Assembly (NCBI GenBank): GCA_000230935.2
Contig: AGIQ01000002.1
Coordinates: forward strand, 1,612,001 to 1,676,000
Direction of reading: 5' to 3'
Length of the DNA: 64,000 nucleotides
DNA from: Mycolicibacterium rhodesiae JS60
GTDB taxonomy: Bacteria; Actinomycetota; Actinomycetes; Mycobacteriales; Mycobacteriaceae
Position 1 is the first letter of the stretch, and each line of letters begins with the position of its first letter. A program made the translations under genes and the position numbers. The notes under the pieces are model-generated. The model ran no database searches and was not told the origin of the DNA. It saw only the letters and a list, made by a program, of their open reading frames with translations. Positions 18,429 through 26,845 of the stretch are shown here, piece by piece.

Positions 18429-18974
18429 GTGAAATCGCGTAAGCTGCGGAGTGCTGCTTTCTTAGACCGAGACGGCGTGCTCAATGTCGATTACGGGTTT
18501 GTGATCAAACCGCAGGATTTCGAATGGGTGGACGGCGCACAAGAGGCCATCCGCTGCCTGAACGAAGCCGGCTATGTCACTGTTGTGGTCACAAACCAGT
18601 CAGGCATTGCGCGCGGCTACTTCACGGAGTCCGAGTTCCGCGCTCTCCATCACTGGATTGACGAGGACCTGCGCGAATCAGGAGCTCACATCGACGCCGT
18701 GTACTTCTGCCCACACCATCCCGGCGCTGCATTGCCGGAGTACCGAATCGACTGCGAATGCCGAAAACCACGGCCGGGCATGTTGTTCCAGGCGATTCGC
18801 GAGCTCAACATCGACCCAACAAGCAGCTTCCTGATCGGCGACAAACCGGGGGACTGCGAGGCTGCAGCGGCCGCCTCCGTCGCTTCGCACCTGTTCACCG
18901 GCACCGGCCTGCTCGACTTGGTTCGCGCAATCGTCGCGAGTGCAACGTCTGGCGGGCGTCACCCTGATCGGTAG
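18429..18974 (+). CDS. gmhB: D-glycero-beta-D-manno-heptose 1,7-bisphosphate 7-phosphatase
   Basis: 182 residues, HAD superfamily, HisB-N/GmhB type. Motif I is FLDRDGVLNVDYG, with VVTNQSGIARG (motif II) and LIGDKPGDCEAA (motif IV). The zinc loop FCPHHP followed by CECRKPRPGM is typical of GmhB. It removes the 7-phosphate between the two HldE reactions. The GTG at 18429 fits the family's N-terminus; the frame runs upstream only as an overlap inside the AGE gene. Ten bases separate it from the AGE stop, indicating one transcript. Confidence 0.9.
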   Translation: MKSRKLRSAAFLDRDGVLNVDYGFVIKPQDFEWVDGAQEAIRCLNEAGYVTVVVTNQSGIARGYFTESEFRALHHWIDEDLRESGAHIDAVYFCPHHPGAALPEYRIDCECRKPRPGMLFQAIRELNIDPTSSFLIGDKPGDCEAAAAASVASHLFTGTGLLDLVRAIVASATSGGRHPDR

Positions 18975-19602
18975 TTCGAGGATGCCGCAGCCGGACCTCC
19001 CGTTTGCTGATCGGGCGTGGCAGCGCAACCAGCGAGCAAGCACAACTCCGCTGTAGAGCCCAACCGGGGCCGCATTCGCAGTTAAGGTCCGGGTTGCCGG
19101 ATGGGCGTTTATGAATCGAGGAACAGCTTCAAGTCGACGACAGCCTTCGAAATGGATCAACATCTGTTGGAGGCCGTCCCCCCGGGTATAGGTGCACGTT
19201 GCTGATTTGACGTCCCCGGGGTGCTGGCGCCTGCGCTTCAAAACGCGACGTCGAAGCTACCCGATATGTCCGATTATGTTGACCGTCAGCGAGTTTCACG
19301 AGCTAGCTCGGTGCTTTGCTGGTGCCCGCCACCCACGCTGCCGAAACCCTGGTGCATTGGGCATGAGCTGACGGCGACCCTGCTGCCGGCACAATCGGGC
19401 CACCACCTACGAAGCGATTGACGCTGGTTCTCGGCGATGTCAGACGCGTCGGGCGCTGCCTTTGCGGAGGCGCGAGTCGGCGAACTTCAAACCCGGTTCG
19501 GTGCGGTGCTTCGCGGCGGTGCGGTACTATCACAGACGCCAGATTTGCAGTTGCTGCGCTGTGTGCGCGCAGGGGAACGAGTTTCGAAAACCAGGGGGCT
19601 GG
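18975..19602. other. About 630 bases without a recognised gene
   Basis: This stretch lies between gmhB and the repeat-protein gene. Only short frames are present, and none has a domain or good start. It should contain the end of the AGE-gmhB transcript and the promoter of the secreted repeat protein. I could not find a confident terminator or -10 box. Confidence 0.35.
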
Positions 19603-20736
19603 ATGACTTCCATCTTGCGTGTACTCGCCGTCGTAGTTGTCGCACTGGGCCTACTCGTAACCGGCGGGGGAGTGTCGGCTGCTGATTACTACGCCGGTCA
19701 GACATACGGAAAAGCTGCCGCGACAATTACGAGTGACGGCAACAAGGCCGTTATTGCCAGTGTCGTCGGCGGGCAGATTCCAATGGACGACTGTATCGTC
19801 ATTCGTTCGGCGATTGGCCCTAATAAGGATGCTAGCGGGAGGTCTCGTGGTGGCCAGATTCTCCTGTACCTCAACTGCAGCGCTCCACTAGCCGGCCCAG
19901 GAACACCGGGTAACTCGGCCGCCAGCCGTGAAGGAAAGATCGCGCAAAAGGAATTGCAGACCGCGGAGTACTGTGCGGGGGCCGACCAAGAGGGCAATGA
20001 GAATTGCACGACGTTCTGTGAAACGCGTGCCGCCCTCTGTGAACGGGGCGCGAAAAATGTCGCCGCCGCTGACCTGAAGACTGCTGAATACTGTGCGGAT
20101 CCGGCGCAGGCGGAAAATGCTGACTGTAGTAAGTTCTGCTCATTGCGCGCCGAGACATGTAAACAAGGCGCTAAGATTGTTTTCGCGCAGGACGTAAAGA
20201 CAGCCGAATCTTGTGCGGCACCTGATCAATCAGGCAGTGCGAATTGCGTTAAGTTTTGTTCAGTACGTGCCGCAGCCTGTGAACAGGGTGCGAAAAATGT
20301 CGAGGCTGCCGACCTGAAGACCGCCGAATATTGTGCGGATCCGGGGCAGGCGGAAAATGCTGACTGTGGTAAATTCTGCTCAATGCGCGCCGCAATATGT
20401 GAACAGGGCGCGAAAAATGTCGAGGCCGCTGATATAAAGACTGCTGCCTACTGCGCGGCTCCCGCGCAGACGGGCAATGCAGACTGTAGTAAGTTTTGTT
20501 CATTGCGCGCCGCAATATGTAAGCAGGCTGCCAAAGACGCTGCTGTCACTGATGTAAAGACCGCACAATATTGCGCAGATCCCGCCGAGGCAGGCAATGC
20601 GGATTGCGCTACCTTTTGTTCGCTGCGCCCTGAGCCATGTGCTGCCGCGAACCGTCAGGTAGCGGCTCCAGCTGGTCGGCTTGTTCCTGGCGTCGGTCTG
20701 TTTCCGGACAAATCAACGACTGTCGTCCATATCTGA
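19603..20736 (+). CDS. Secreted protein with six 40-residue cysteine-rich repeats
   Basis: 377 residues. A Sec signal peptide (MTSILRVLAVVVVALGLLV, cleavage after GVSA) is followed by a mycobacterial-type N-terminal domain (ADYYAGQTYGKAAATI, then a DDC and a LNC cysteine). Next come six tandem 40-residue units, each with the pattern YC-x(10)-C-x(3)-C-x(6)-C (first position SC in unit 3), and a short tail. Four cysteines per unit suggest two disulfides each and an extended rod or surface binding module. The ATG at 19603 has AGGGGG four bases upstream; the longer frame start lies upstream of this site and lacks support. I do not recognise a function. Its place in the locus suggests a cell-surface or glycan-associated role. 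Confidence 0.75.
   Translation: MTSILRVLAVVVVALGLLVTGGGVSAADYYAGQTYGKAAATITSDGNKAVIASVVGGQIPMDDCIVIRSAIGPNKDASGRSRGGQILLYLNCSAPLAGPGTPGNSAASREGKIAQKELQTAEYCAGADQEGNENCTTFCETRAALCERGAKNVAAADLKTAEYCADPAQAENADCSKFCSLRAETCKQGAKIVFAQDVKTAESCAAPDQSGSANCVKFCSVRAAACEQGAKNVEAADLKTAEYCADPGQAENADCGKFCSMRAAICEQGAKNVEAADIKTAAYCAAPAQTGNADCSKFCSLRAAICKQAAKDAAVTDVKTAQYCADPAEAGNADCATFCSLRPEPCAAANRQVAAPAGRLVPGVGLFPDKSTTVVHI
19954..20673 (+). repeat. Tandem repeat, six units of exactly 120 bases
   Basis: The units begin at 19954, 20074, 20194, 20314, 20434 and 20554, with no insertion or deletion between them. Units 2-5 are the most alike at DNA level; unit 6 decays after its fourth cysteine codon. This is in-frame protein repetition, not a CRISPR or satellite. 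Confidence 0.9.
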
Positions 20737-21046
20737 AGCGAGGTCTCGGCGATGCCTGTGATGTGCCTGGCCGATCGTGCTGTGCAGTGCTGCCGCCGGT
20801 GGGTTTTGAGCCAATGTGAAGACCCTGCTGACTTTCAATCTTGAGTGTGCGAGTGCAGACGATCGGGGCGTCGACATACGCTGCCAAGGGGGAGGATTCT
20901 CGGTCAACTCGTCGGCGCGTTGTTCGGGGACGGTGCGGTTAGTCCGCGGGGATACCTTGCCAGACAACTTCATGCCGGGGGCGAACCACCGTCACCGCGA
21001 GTGAGCGGCGGGTCGGGCGCTTACCCAACCGACAAGGGGAAGCACA
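20737..21046. other. 310-base gap, no gene seen
   Basis: This stretch lies between the repeat protein and the beta-helix protein, both on the plus strand. It holds no convincing frame and no clear hairpin. Confidence 0.35.
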
Positions 21047-22624
21047 ATGACAGAAATGAGCCGCCGCATCGCTGCGCGGACTACCTTGCTCGGCGCCGGC
21101 GTCGCTTTCGGGGCTACCGTGCTCGGACGCCCCGCACCCCCAACGTCCGCAGATCCGCTGGTGTTGCCGTCTGCCGTCTGGGGCTCGATTGTGGGCAAGC
21201 CCTTCATTGACGTCAAAGACCCCGCATTCGGTGCGGTAGGTGACGGCGTCACCAACGACAGCGCCGCGATTGCGGCTGCGCTTGCCGCAGCTCAAGCTGC
21301 GAATCAACCGCTATTTTTCCGATCAGGTACCTATCTCACTGACGACATTGCTGACGGCTCGAACGTCGCCTGGATTGGCGACGGGTACCCGCTTACGACT
21401 ATCAAGGCTCGGACCGGAAGCAAGACGCTGCTCACCCTCACTGATGGTCCCCACGGCACCGCGGCCGCAAAATGCATCTCCGGTCTAACCCTGGACGGTG
21501 CTGGGATTTCCAAAACCTGCCTGGATTCGTCGTATCCTGCTGTCGGGCCCTCCGTGCGCCACATCTTCCACGACCTATATATCAAGAGCTACCAGAGCAT
21601 CGGGTGGATCGGCGACAACAACAACGACGCCCAGTTCAGCCACTGCAGCGTCGCAAAACACACTGATACCCCCGGCGAGGCGGTCGCAGGGCGTTTCCAT
21701 GCATCCGGTGGGGCTATCGCACTCAACAACTGCAATTTCGCGTTGCCCGTTCAAATTTCCGCACAGGTCGCCACGATTCGAGACGGCTACAACATTGGCA
21801 TCATATTCGACGGCGCGGGGTGGAACTCATTGTCGATACACAACGGCTACCTCTATGCAAATCCGTCGACGCACAACAACTTCGACATCATCAATGGCAT
21901 CTCCGCGATGGGAGTTGCCATCTTCGGGACGCATATCGAGAACACCTACAGCGATGGCCACATCTTTGGCGGTTCGGGGAATCTCACCAACGTTTCCGCA
22001 GTCGGGGGACATTGGTTCGGAATCAAAGACACCACGCCGTCGCCAAAAATCGCCGCGGACACGCTCTCGGCGGGCACCCTTTCCGGCTTAGTTGACATGT
22101 CCGGAGTCTTCGTAGAGAACCTCAACCTTTCCGACGCCAGCAACGTCAAGGTACTCACACGCAATGTAGACAATATGGGCCGCTACCAATCGGCCACTCG
22201 GATGATCAACAGCCAAGCGGGTACAGAAATCAATCTCGGCACAAGTATCACGTACATCGGGCCGGGTACGGCTATCGACGCCCATATGAATTCCGGCGGC
22301 GATATCGCTGTCGCCAGCTCCCTGAACGGGGACACTGCGGCGCGCCTCTGCGTTCACGCCGATGGCAGAGTCACCTGGGGACCGGGCGATGCGGCCCCCG
22401 ACATTGCCATGTACCGAACCGGCGTGGGAACTCTCGGGACTGACGGATCATTCGATGCGGCCACTGGTCTGAGCATCGGTGGAAACCCCGTAGGGGCGAG
22501 AGTTACACCTCCCGCCACCGCATCGTCGTCGGGCGTACCGGGGCAGTGGGCCACTGACTCGTCGTATTTGTACGTCTGCACGGCCACGAACACCTGGAAG
22601 CGAACTTCACTCAGCGCTTGGTAA
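21047..22624 (+). CDS. Secreted right-handed beta-helix protein (pectate-lyase-3 / GH28-related)
   Basis: 525 residues. The N-terminus carries SRRIAARTTLLGAGVAFGA, a twin-arginine-type signal, with cleavage probably near PTSA. It is followed by the hallmark of the pectate lyase superfamily: DVKDPAFGAVGDGVTNDSAAI, then Gly/Asn-rich beta-helix turns with FRSGTYL and WIGDG. The C-terminus (QWATDSSYLYVCTATNTWKR) resembles phage tail-spike/depolymerase ends. It could cut, trim or bind the exopolysaccharide outside the cell. Catalytic residues cannot be assigned. The start is supported by AGGGGAAG upstream. It converges on the BY-kinase gene 71 bases further on. Confidence 0.75.
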   Translation: MTEMSRRIAARTTLLGAGVAFGATVLGRPAPPTSADPLVLPSAVWGSIVGKPFIDVKDPAFGAVGDGVTNDSAAIAAALAAAQAANQPLFFRSGTYLTDDIADGSNVAWIGDGYPLTTIKARTGSKTLLTLTDGPHGTAAAKCISGLTLDGAGISKTCLDSSYPAVGPSVRHIFHDLYIKSYQSIGWIGDNNNDAQFSHCSVAKHTDTPGEAVAGRFHASGGAIALNNCNFALPVQISAQVATIRDGYNIGIIFDGAGWNSLSIHNGYLYANPSTHNNFDIINGISAMGVAIFGTHIENTYSDGHIFGGSGNLTNVSAVGGHWFGIKDTTPSPKIAADTLSAGTLSGLVDMSGVFVENLNLSDASNVKVLTRNVDNMGRYQSATRMINSQAGTEINLGTSITYIGPGTAIDAHMNSGGDIAVASSLNGDTAARLCVHADGRVTWGPGDAAPDIAMYRTGVGTLGTDGSFDAATGLSIGGNPVGARVTPPATASSSGVPGQWATDSSYLYVCTATNTWKRTSLSAW

Positions 22625-22695
22625 TCGCGCACAGCCCCCAGCTGTTCGTGGCCGATTACAGCTAATGCTCACGTGAGCGAGTGCGCGTATGACAG

Positions 22696-24132
22696 CTAGC
22701 CGTCAGATGCTGGCTTGGTCTCGGCATGACGCTGCGAGGTTTTGGGGAGCACAGCCGCCTCGTTTGGCTGTTGGTCACCGTGCGCCTGGCCGTAGTAGTA
22801 GTTATAGCTATAGGAGCCACTTCCGCGCGTCGGCATCATCGTCATTACGGCTCCAAGTACCGACGCACCGACATGGTTGAGGTTTCCGATCGCGTGTGCG
22901 AGTTGGTCACGTTTGGTCTTTCCGAACCGCGCTGCAATGAGCGCGCCGTCGGCACTGGCTGCGATGACAGCACCGTCGGTGACCGCGAGCAGTGGAGACG
23001 AGTCAACGATGACAAACTCGAATTTGGCACGAAGTTCGCTCAGTACTTTCTGGGCCGCCAAGGATCCGAGGAGTTCACTGGGATTTGGCGGAACGGGGCC
23101 GGCTGCGAGGACAGACAACCGGGGGAACTTCGTCGGTTGCAACACCTCTGTCAGCGACGCCGCGCCACTGAGCACCGTGCTGAACCCGACTTCGCCGACT
23201 AGATCGAGGTACTTGGCCAAGCTTGGGCGCCGCATGTCGCCGTCCACGAGTACCACTTCGTGCTCAGCTTCCGCCAGCGCTAGCGCGATATTTATTGCTG
23301 TCGTTGATTTGCCCTCGGCTGGCGACGAGCTGGTCACGACAATCACTCGGGGGGGATTGTCCACAGCCAGGAACTGCAGGTTAGTCCGAAGTTTGCGAAA
23401 CGCCTCTGCTGTTCCGGAGTTGCCCGAAACAAAGGACACTGCTGGGGCTTTGCGTATTTCTTTGTCGAGAGGAATGAAGCCCACGACACTGGAACCAGTG
23501 ATTTCCTCAACAGCCTGTTGGCTCTTAATGGTGTTGTCCAGCACATCACGAAGAACTGCAAGACCAATGCCCAAAAGCACGCCGAGGCCGAGCCCGATCG
23601 CAATGTTGCGGACCGGATCCGGAACTACTGGTTTGGAGGCAATCGAAGCACGTTGCTCTACGACAACGCGTGCATCCGGACGCCCTCCGCCGGCCGGCGT
23701 TTCAAGTTCGCTCACGAGAGCAACGAATTCGTCGGACAACGTATTTGCGATGTCGCGCGCCCGGACCGGGGATTCATCCAGTACCTGTACGTCGATGAGG
23801 ACTGTGTCGGGTTTGACAGACGCCTTAATCTTTGTCTCGAGAGCTTTCGCACTGACGTCGAGACCGAGTTTGTCGATAGTGCGTTGCGCGACCGTCTCGC
23901 CTCTCAGTAACTCGGCGTAGGACAGTACGCGCTGTTGGGAAAATAGGTTCCCTTGATACAGGTCTGACACCGATGCGCCCGAGTTTGTCGATACGAAGAG
24001 CCTGGTCGACGCCTGGTAGAGCGGTGTCGTCAGCAACGTGTACGCGACAGCTCCCAAGACGACCACGAGTGTCGTCACACACACGGTGATCCAGCGAGTA
24101 CGCAGCACTTTTGCGAAGTCCTGAATATTCAA
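22696..24132 (-). CDS. Polysaccharide co-polymerase / BY-type tyrosine autokinase (Wzz-Wzc-like)
   Basis: 478 residues. It has a Wzz-type chain-length domain with helices at about 15-35 and 175-192, then a cytoplasmic P-loop kinase: Walker A SSSPAEGKSTTAIN, Walker A' VVLVDGDMRRP and Walker B FVIVDSSPLL. Near the C-terminus the tyrosine-rich stretch GSYSYNYYYG is the expected autophosphorylation cluster. It controls polymer length and export together with the Wzy and Wzx proteins. It lies 104 bases downstream of the DUF4012 gene on the same strand, probably in one operon. No separate outer-membrane exporter is encoded, as expected for this envelope. Confidence 0.9.
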   Translation of the reverse strand: MNIQDFAKVLRTRWITVCVTTLVVVLGAVAYTLLTTPLYQASTRLFVSTNSGASVSDLYQGNLFSQQRVLSYAELLRGETVAQRTIDKLGLDVSAKALETKIKASVKPDTVLIDVQVLDESPVRARDIANTLSDEFVALVSELETPAGGGRPDARVVVEQRASIASKPVVPDPVRNIAIGLGLGVLLGIGLAVLRDVLDNTIKSQQAVEEITGSSVVGFIPLDKEIRKAPAVSFVSGNSGTAEAFRKLRTNLQFLAVDNPPRVIVVTSSSPAEGKSTTAINIALALAEAEHEVVLVDGDMRRPSLAKYLDLVGEVGFSTVLSGAASLTEVLQPTKFPRLSVLAAGPVPPNPSELLGSLAAQKVLSELRAKFEFVIVDSSPLLAVTDGAVIAASADGALIAARFGKTKRDQLAHAIGNLNHVGASVLGAVMTMMPTRGSGSYSYNYYYGQAHGDQQPNEAAVLPKTSQRHAETKPASDG

Positions 24133-24236
24133 TTCGACCCCTTACCCCCTGTATCAACACTTCAGCGCCCCTTGCCGGGGAAGCATACCTTCGTAGAGTT
24201 CCCAGACTCAGGCGAGACGCACGTAGACCAGCGTTG

Positions 24237-26081
24237 CTACCGGGAGCACGTTGGCACCGATACCTTCGGTGTGACACCGCCGCGCAGCGGCTGGACCGGA
24301 ACACGTGCCTCACCGGAGGACGTCGGCTCAGTCAGGCGGAATATCAACTCGACTGTCTGACCCGGTGGAATGGCTACCTGGGACTCAAAGCTGGGGTGTC
24401 CGCGTTCTGTCGACCCGAATACGCGGGTCCTTTTACCGTTTACCAGAACACTTAGGACGTCAGCACCTTTGGTAGTGAGGAGACGGACGGAGGTAAGCAT
24501 CGTGCCCGGTGGAACATTGCCCGGGATTTCGGGGAAGAATCCCAGCCGCCCCGCCACGTACTCGGGTAAGCCCGCGGCGTCTTTGAGCGTGTTGGTAAGC
24601 CGGATGGTCACGGTCGACTTGCGTTTGTCACCGTCACAGCCGTCGGCCACGTACTCGATCTGTCGATCGAGGTAATAGTCCATTTTGTTGCCGCCAAGAT
24701 TGTTGATGACGACTTCGGCGTATGGCGCGGAATCATCCGGGATCTCGTGAGCGAGGGGGGATTTCTCCAAAAGGGCTTGGTCCGTTGGTGAGGAGCTCCA
24801 CACCGAAATGCGTCGCTCACTGACCGCCCGCCCTAATGCGTCGAGGAGCTTGCGCGGCGATTCGACGGGCACGGTGATCTTCTTGACAACCTCGGTCGCA
24901 ATTGCCTGCAGGTAGCGCTTACGTCCGCTCTGATCGTTGGGATCGGGGAAACGGCTGTAGACGGTCGACTCGGTGAGCTCGACTACGTTGTCTTTGGTGA
25001 TCGTCTCGCCGTCAGGCATCGTGACCGGCCCAGTAGCGCCGAGGATGTAGCTCAGGGCGATGGGATCGATCGCGATCACCCCGTCGACATTCATCCCTGA
25101 CTGTTGTGCCCACAATGACTTCCAGATCTGCGCCGCATACGGGAAGTGCGAACTCTGGTTGGTATTGCGGAAGTCGGTAGTAGGATTGGTGAATCCATAC
25201 TGCTCGTCGAATTCTGGGTTGACCGAAAACGGCGTGAAAGGCTTGTTGAAGTCCGTGTTTGGACCGAGGTTGTCCACGCTTGGCTTGCCGTCGTCGAATC
25301 GAAGAACCCCGAAACCACCGAGTAGTCCGCCGGTACCGCGAGCCTCGGCATTGGTCTGGAAACCCATGAAATAGCTGCGCGGTCCGTCGGCGCCCAACAT
25401 CGACGGTGCTAGCTGAGCGGCGAGCGCCGTGTTTTGAAGTAGGTGCGCGATGTTGGCGGTCTGCTCTTGAAGTTGTGATCGAGCCTCGCCGATGACCGAA
25501 AGGTACGCCGGCTCTTGGATCGCCTTTGCGGCGTCGTTGAGTCGAGTTGCATCTGCTGCAATCTTGCTCAGCGCGGGCCCTTCCTTGCGCAGGGCCGTGA
25601 CGTCCAACCGGCCGTTGGCGAGCAGTTGAGATGGCGCAACAGTGGTTCCGGCGTCTGCGGTGGGCTTCAGAACGTCTGCAGCTAAGCCGAGTGCGACGTC
25701 AGATATCTGCTGACCGGTCTTAAACGGGCTGCCCAGCCATGGAATGGCGGATGCGACGGTCCACGGCAACGAGTGCGTCGCGTCGCGCGCCGTTTGCGCA
25801 TGCGATTGTGCGTCAGCAGCGAACCGTGACGCATCGGCGGTATTTCCCTGCAGTAGTGCGTCTTTCGCTTGTTGTGCATTCGCGCGCGCCTGCTCGAGGT
25901 TTGCCTTCGCTTCGTACGCTCGGAATCCGAGCCAGCCACCGGACAAGATGACGACAATGAGCACGCCAAGCGCCCAAGCGGCACTGCGTCGCGTGTACCA
26001 CGGACGGACATCATCTTCGGTCAGATCCACGTCGTCATCGTCCGGCTCTTCGTTGAACCGTCGTCGCGAGAAGAATTTCAC
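24237..26081 (-). CDS. DUF4012-domain membrane-anchored protein
   Basis: 614 residues. A short acidic cytoplasmic tail, one membrane helix (about residues 31-52), a coiled-coil-like Ala/Gln-rich stretch (53-100), then the extracytoplasmic DUF4012 domain with YFMGFQTNAEARGTGGLLGGFG and a DGVIAIDPIALSYIL segment. DUF4012 proteins occur in actinobacterial polysaccharide loci; from the motif pattern (LytR/CpsA/Psr-like surroundings) a role in surface-glycan assembly is likely but undefined. The start is a GTG with GGGGAAG upstream. It is the first gene of the BY-kinase operon. Confidence 0.8.
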   Translation of the reverse strand: MKFFSRRRFNEEPDDDDVDLTEDDVRPWYTRRSAAWALGVLIVVILSGGWLGFRAYEAKANLEQARANAQQAKDALLQGNTADASRFAADAQSHAQTARDATHSLPWTVASAIPWLGSPFKTGQQISDVALGLAADVLKPTADAGTTVAPSQLLANGRLDVTALRKEGPALSKIAADATRLNDAAKAIQEPAYLSVIGEARSQLQEQTANIAHLLQNTALAAQLAPSMLGADGPRSYFMGFQTNAEARGTGGLLGGFGVLRFDDGKPSVDNLGPNTDFNKPFTPFSVNPEFDEQYGFTNPTTDFRNTNQSSHFPYAAQIWKSLWAQQSGMNVDGVIAIDPIALSYILGATGPVTMPDGETITKDNVVELTESTVYSRFPDPNDQSGRKRYLQAIATEVVKKITVPVESPRKLLDALGRAVSERRISVWSSSPTDQALLEKSPLAHEIPDDSAPYAEVVINNLGGNKMDYYLDRQIEYVADGCDGDKRKSTVTIRLTNTLKDAAGLPEYVAGRLGFFPEIPGNVPPGTMLTSVRLLTTKGADVLSVLVNGKRTRVFGSTERGHPSFESQVAIPPGQTVELIFRLTEPTSSGEARVPVQPLRGGVTPKVSVPTCSR

Positions 26082-26154
26082 CTATTTACTTCCCCGTGCA
26101 CCAGTGCGAGCTGCGTGAGCAGCGCAACCTTAAACCACTGACCAATACAAAACA

Positions 26155-26190
26155 ACTCGTCAGCTGTCGATAGCAACAACTGACGAGTCG
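26155..26190 (-). terminator. Rho-independent terminator of the small secreted protein gene
   Basis: Perfect 9-base inverted repeat ACTCGTCAG / CTGACGAGT with a 16-base loop. T-rich tracts flank both sides (TTGTTTTG after the stem on the minus strand). It lies just downstream of the gene that ends at 26207. Confidence 0.65.
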
Positions 26191-26206
26191 TTTTCTAAAG
26201 ATTTGG

Positions 26207-26677
26207 CTAGAGGGTGGAGTAGGGGCCGATCTTTTGATTCACGACGTAGCTGGTGGTCGCATTGGACACCGCCACTCCGGCAGCGGTGATTGGTGCGCCG
26301 AGGGCGGGCAATAATAGCGAGATGACGTTCCCAGTAACAACCAACACCGCGGCTGTGCCGTAGCCAAGGGCAGCAACAGTTGCTCCTACGAATTGGTTAA
26401 CTGACTCAGCTAAGCCACCAAAAACGACCTGGACAGGCGTAGCTGAGGCGCTGGCGGCGGCCGAAGCCGTCTTGTTAGAGCCCGGAGATGCGATGACCAC
26501 CGAGTCAAGCAGGAGCTCAGCAGAGTTGCCGACATTCGTCGAGAACGGCGCGAGGCTCGGTGCTGCATGAGCGACGGCGGGCGTGATGGCGGCGGCGGCG
26601 GCGACCGCTACAGCCGCAGTGCTCACCTGAAGTTTGGTCGACAGAGCCGAGAACTTGCTGACAGCTGCTGTAGTCAT
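26207..26677 (-). CDS. Small secreted mycobacterial protein of unknown function
   Basis: 156 residues. The N-terminus MTTAAVSKFSALSTKLQVST plus the Ala-rich hydrophobic core ending AVAHA is a clear Sec signal peptide. The mature part is Ala/Val/Ser-rich, with one hydrophobic stretch near residues 110-135 (GTAAVLVVTGNVISLLLPAL). Similar small Ala-rich exported proteins are common in mycobacteria. The ATG at 26677 is chosen because AGGGGGG lies just upstream; the frame could extend 51 codons without support. Its own promoter and terminator mark it as a single transcript. Confidence 0.65.
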   Translation of the reverse strand: MTTAAVSKFSALSTKLQVSTAAVAVAAAAAITPAVAHAAPSLAPFSTNVGNSAELLLDSVVIASPGSNKTASAAASASATPVQVVFGGLAESVNQFVGATVAALGYGTAAVLVVTGNVISLLLPALGAPITAAGVAVSNATTSYVVNQKIGPYSTL

Positions 26678-26734
26678 GGAGACCCCCCTATGTGATGTTT
26701 CGGTTATTCCTGAGGTAGTGCCTGAGAAATTAAG

Positions 26735-26766
26735 CAAAGACTCCCATATCACCAGGGTGCTGTCAA
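26735..26766 (-). promoter_or_regulatory. Candidate SigA-type promoter
   Basis: On the minus strand a perfect TTGACA (26766-26761) lies about 90 bases upstream of the secreted-protein start. A -10 element at the right distance is weak (TATGGG or GAGTCT), so only the -35 part is convincing. Confidence 0.35.
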
Positions 26767-26845
26767 CAGGAAACGGCAAGCGCGTCGAGCGTCGTTTTCC
26801 AGTGGAAGGACCTTTGAAAGCGGCCGGCAAAGCGTGTCACGTCGA

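Noticed and set aside
19954..20673. CRISPR array or non-coding satellite
   Set aside because: The 120-base period is in frame and encodes conserved cysteines in a secreted protein; no spacers.
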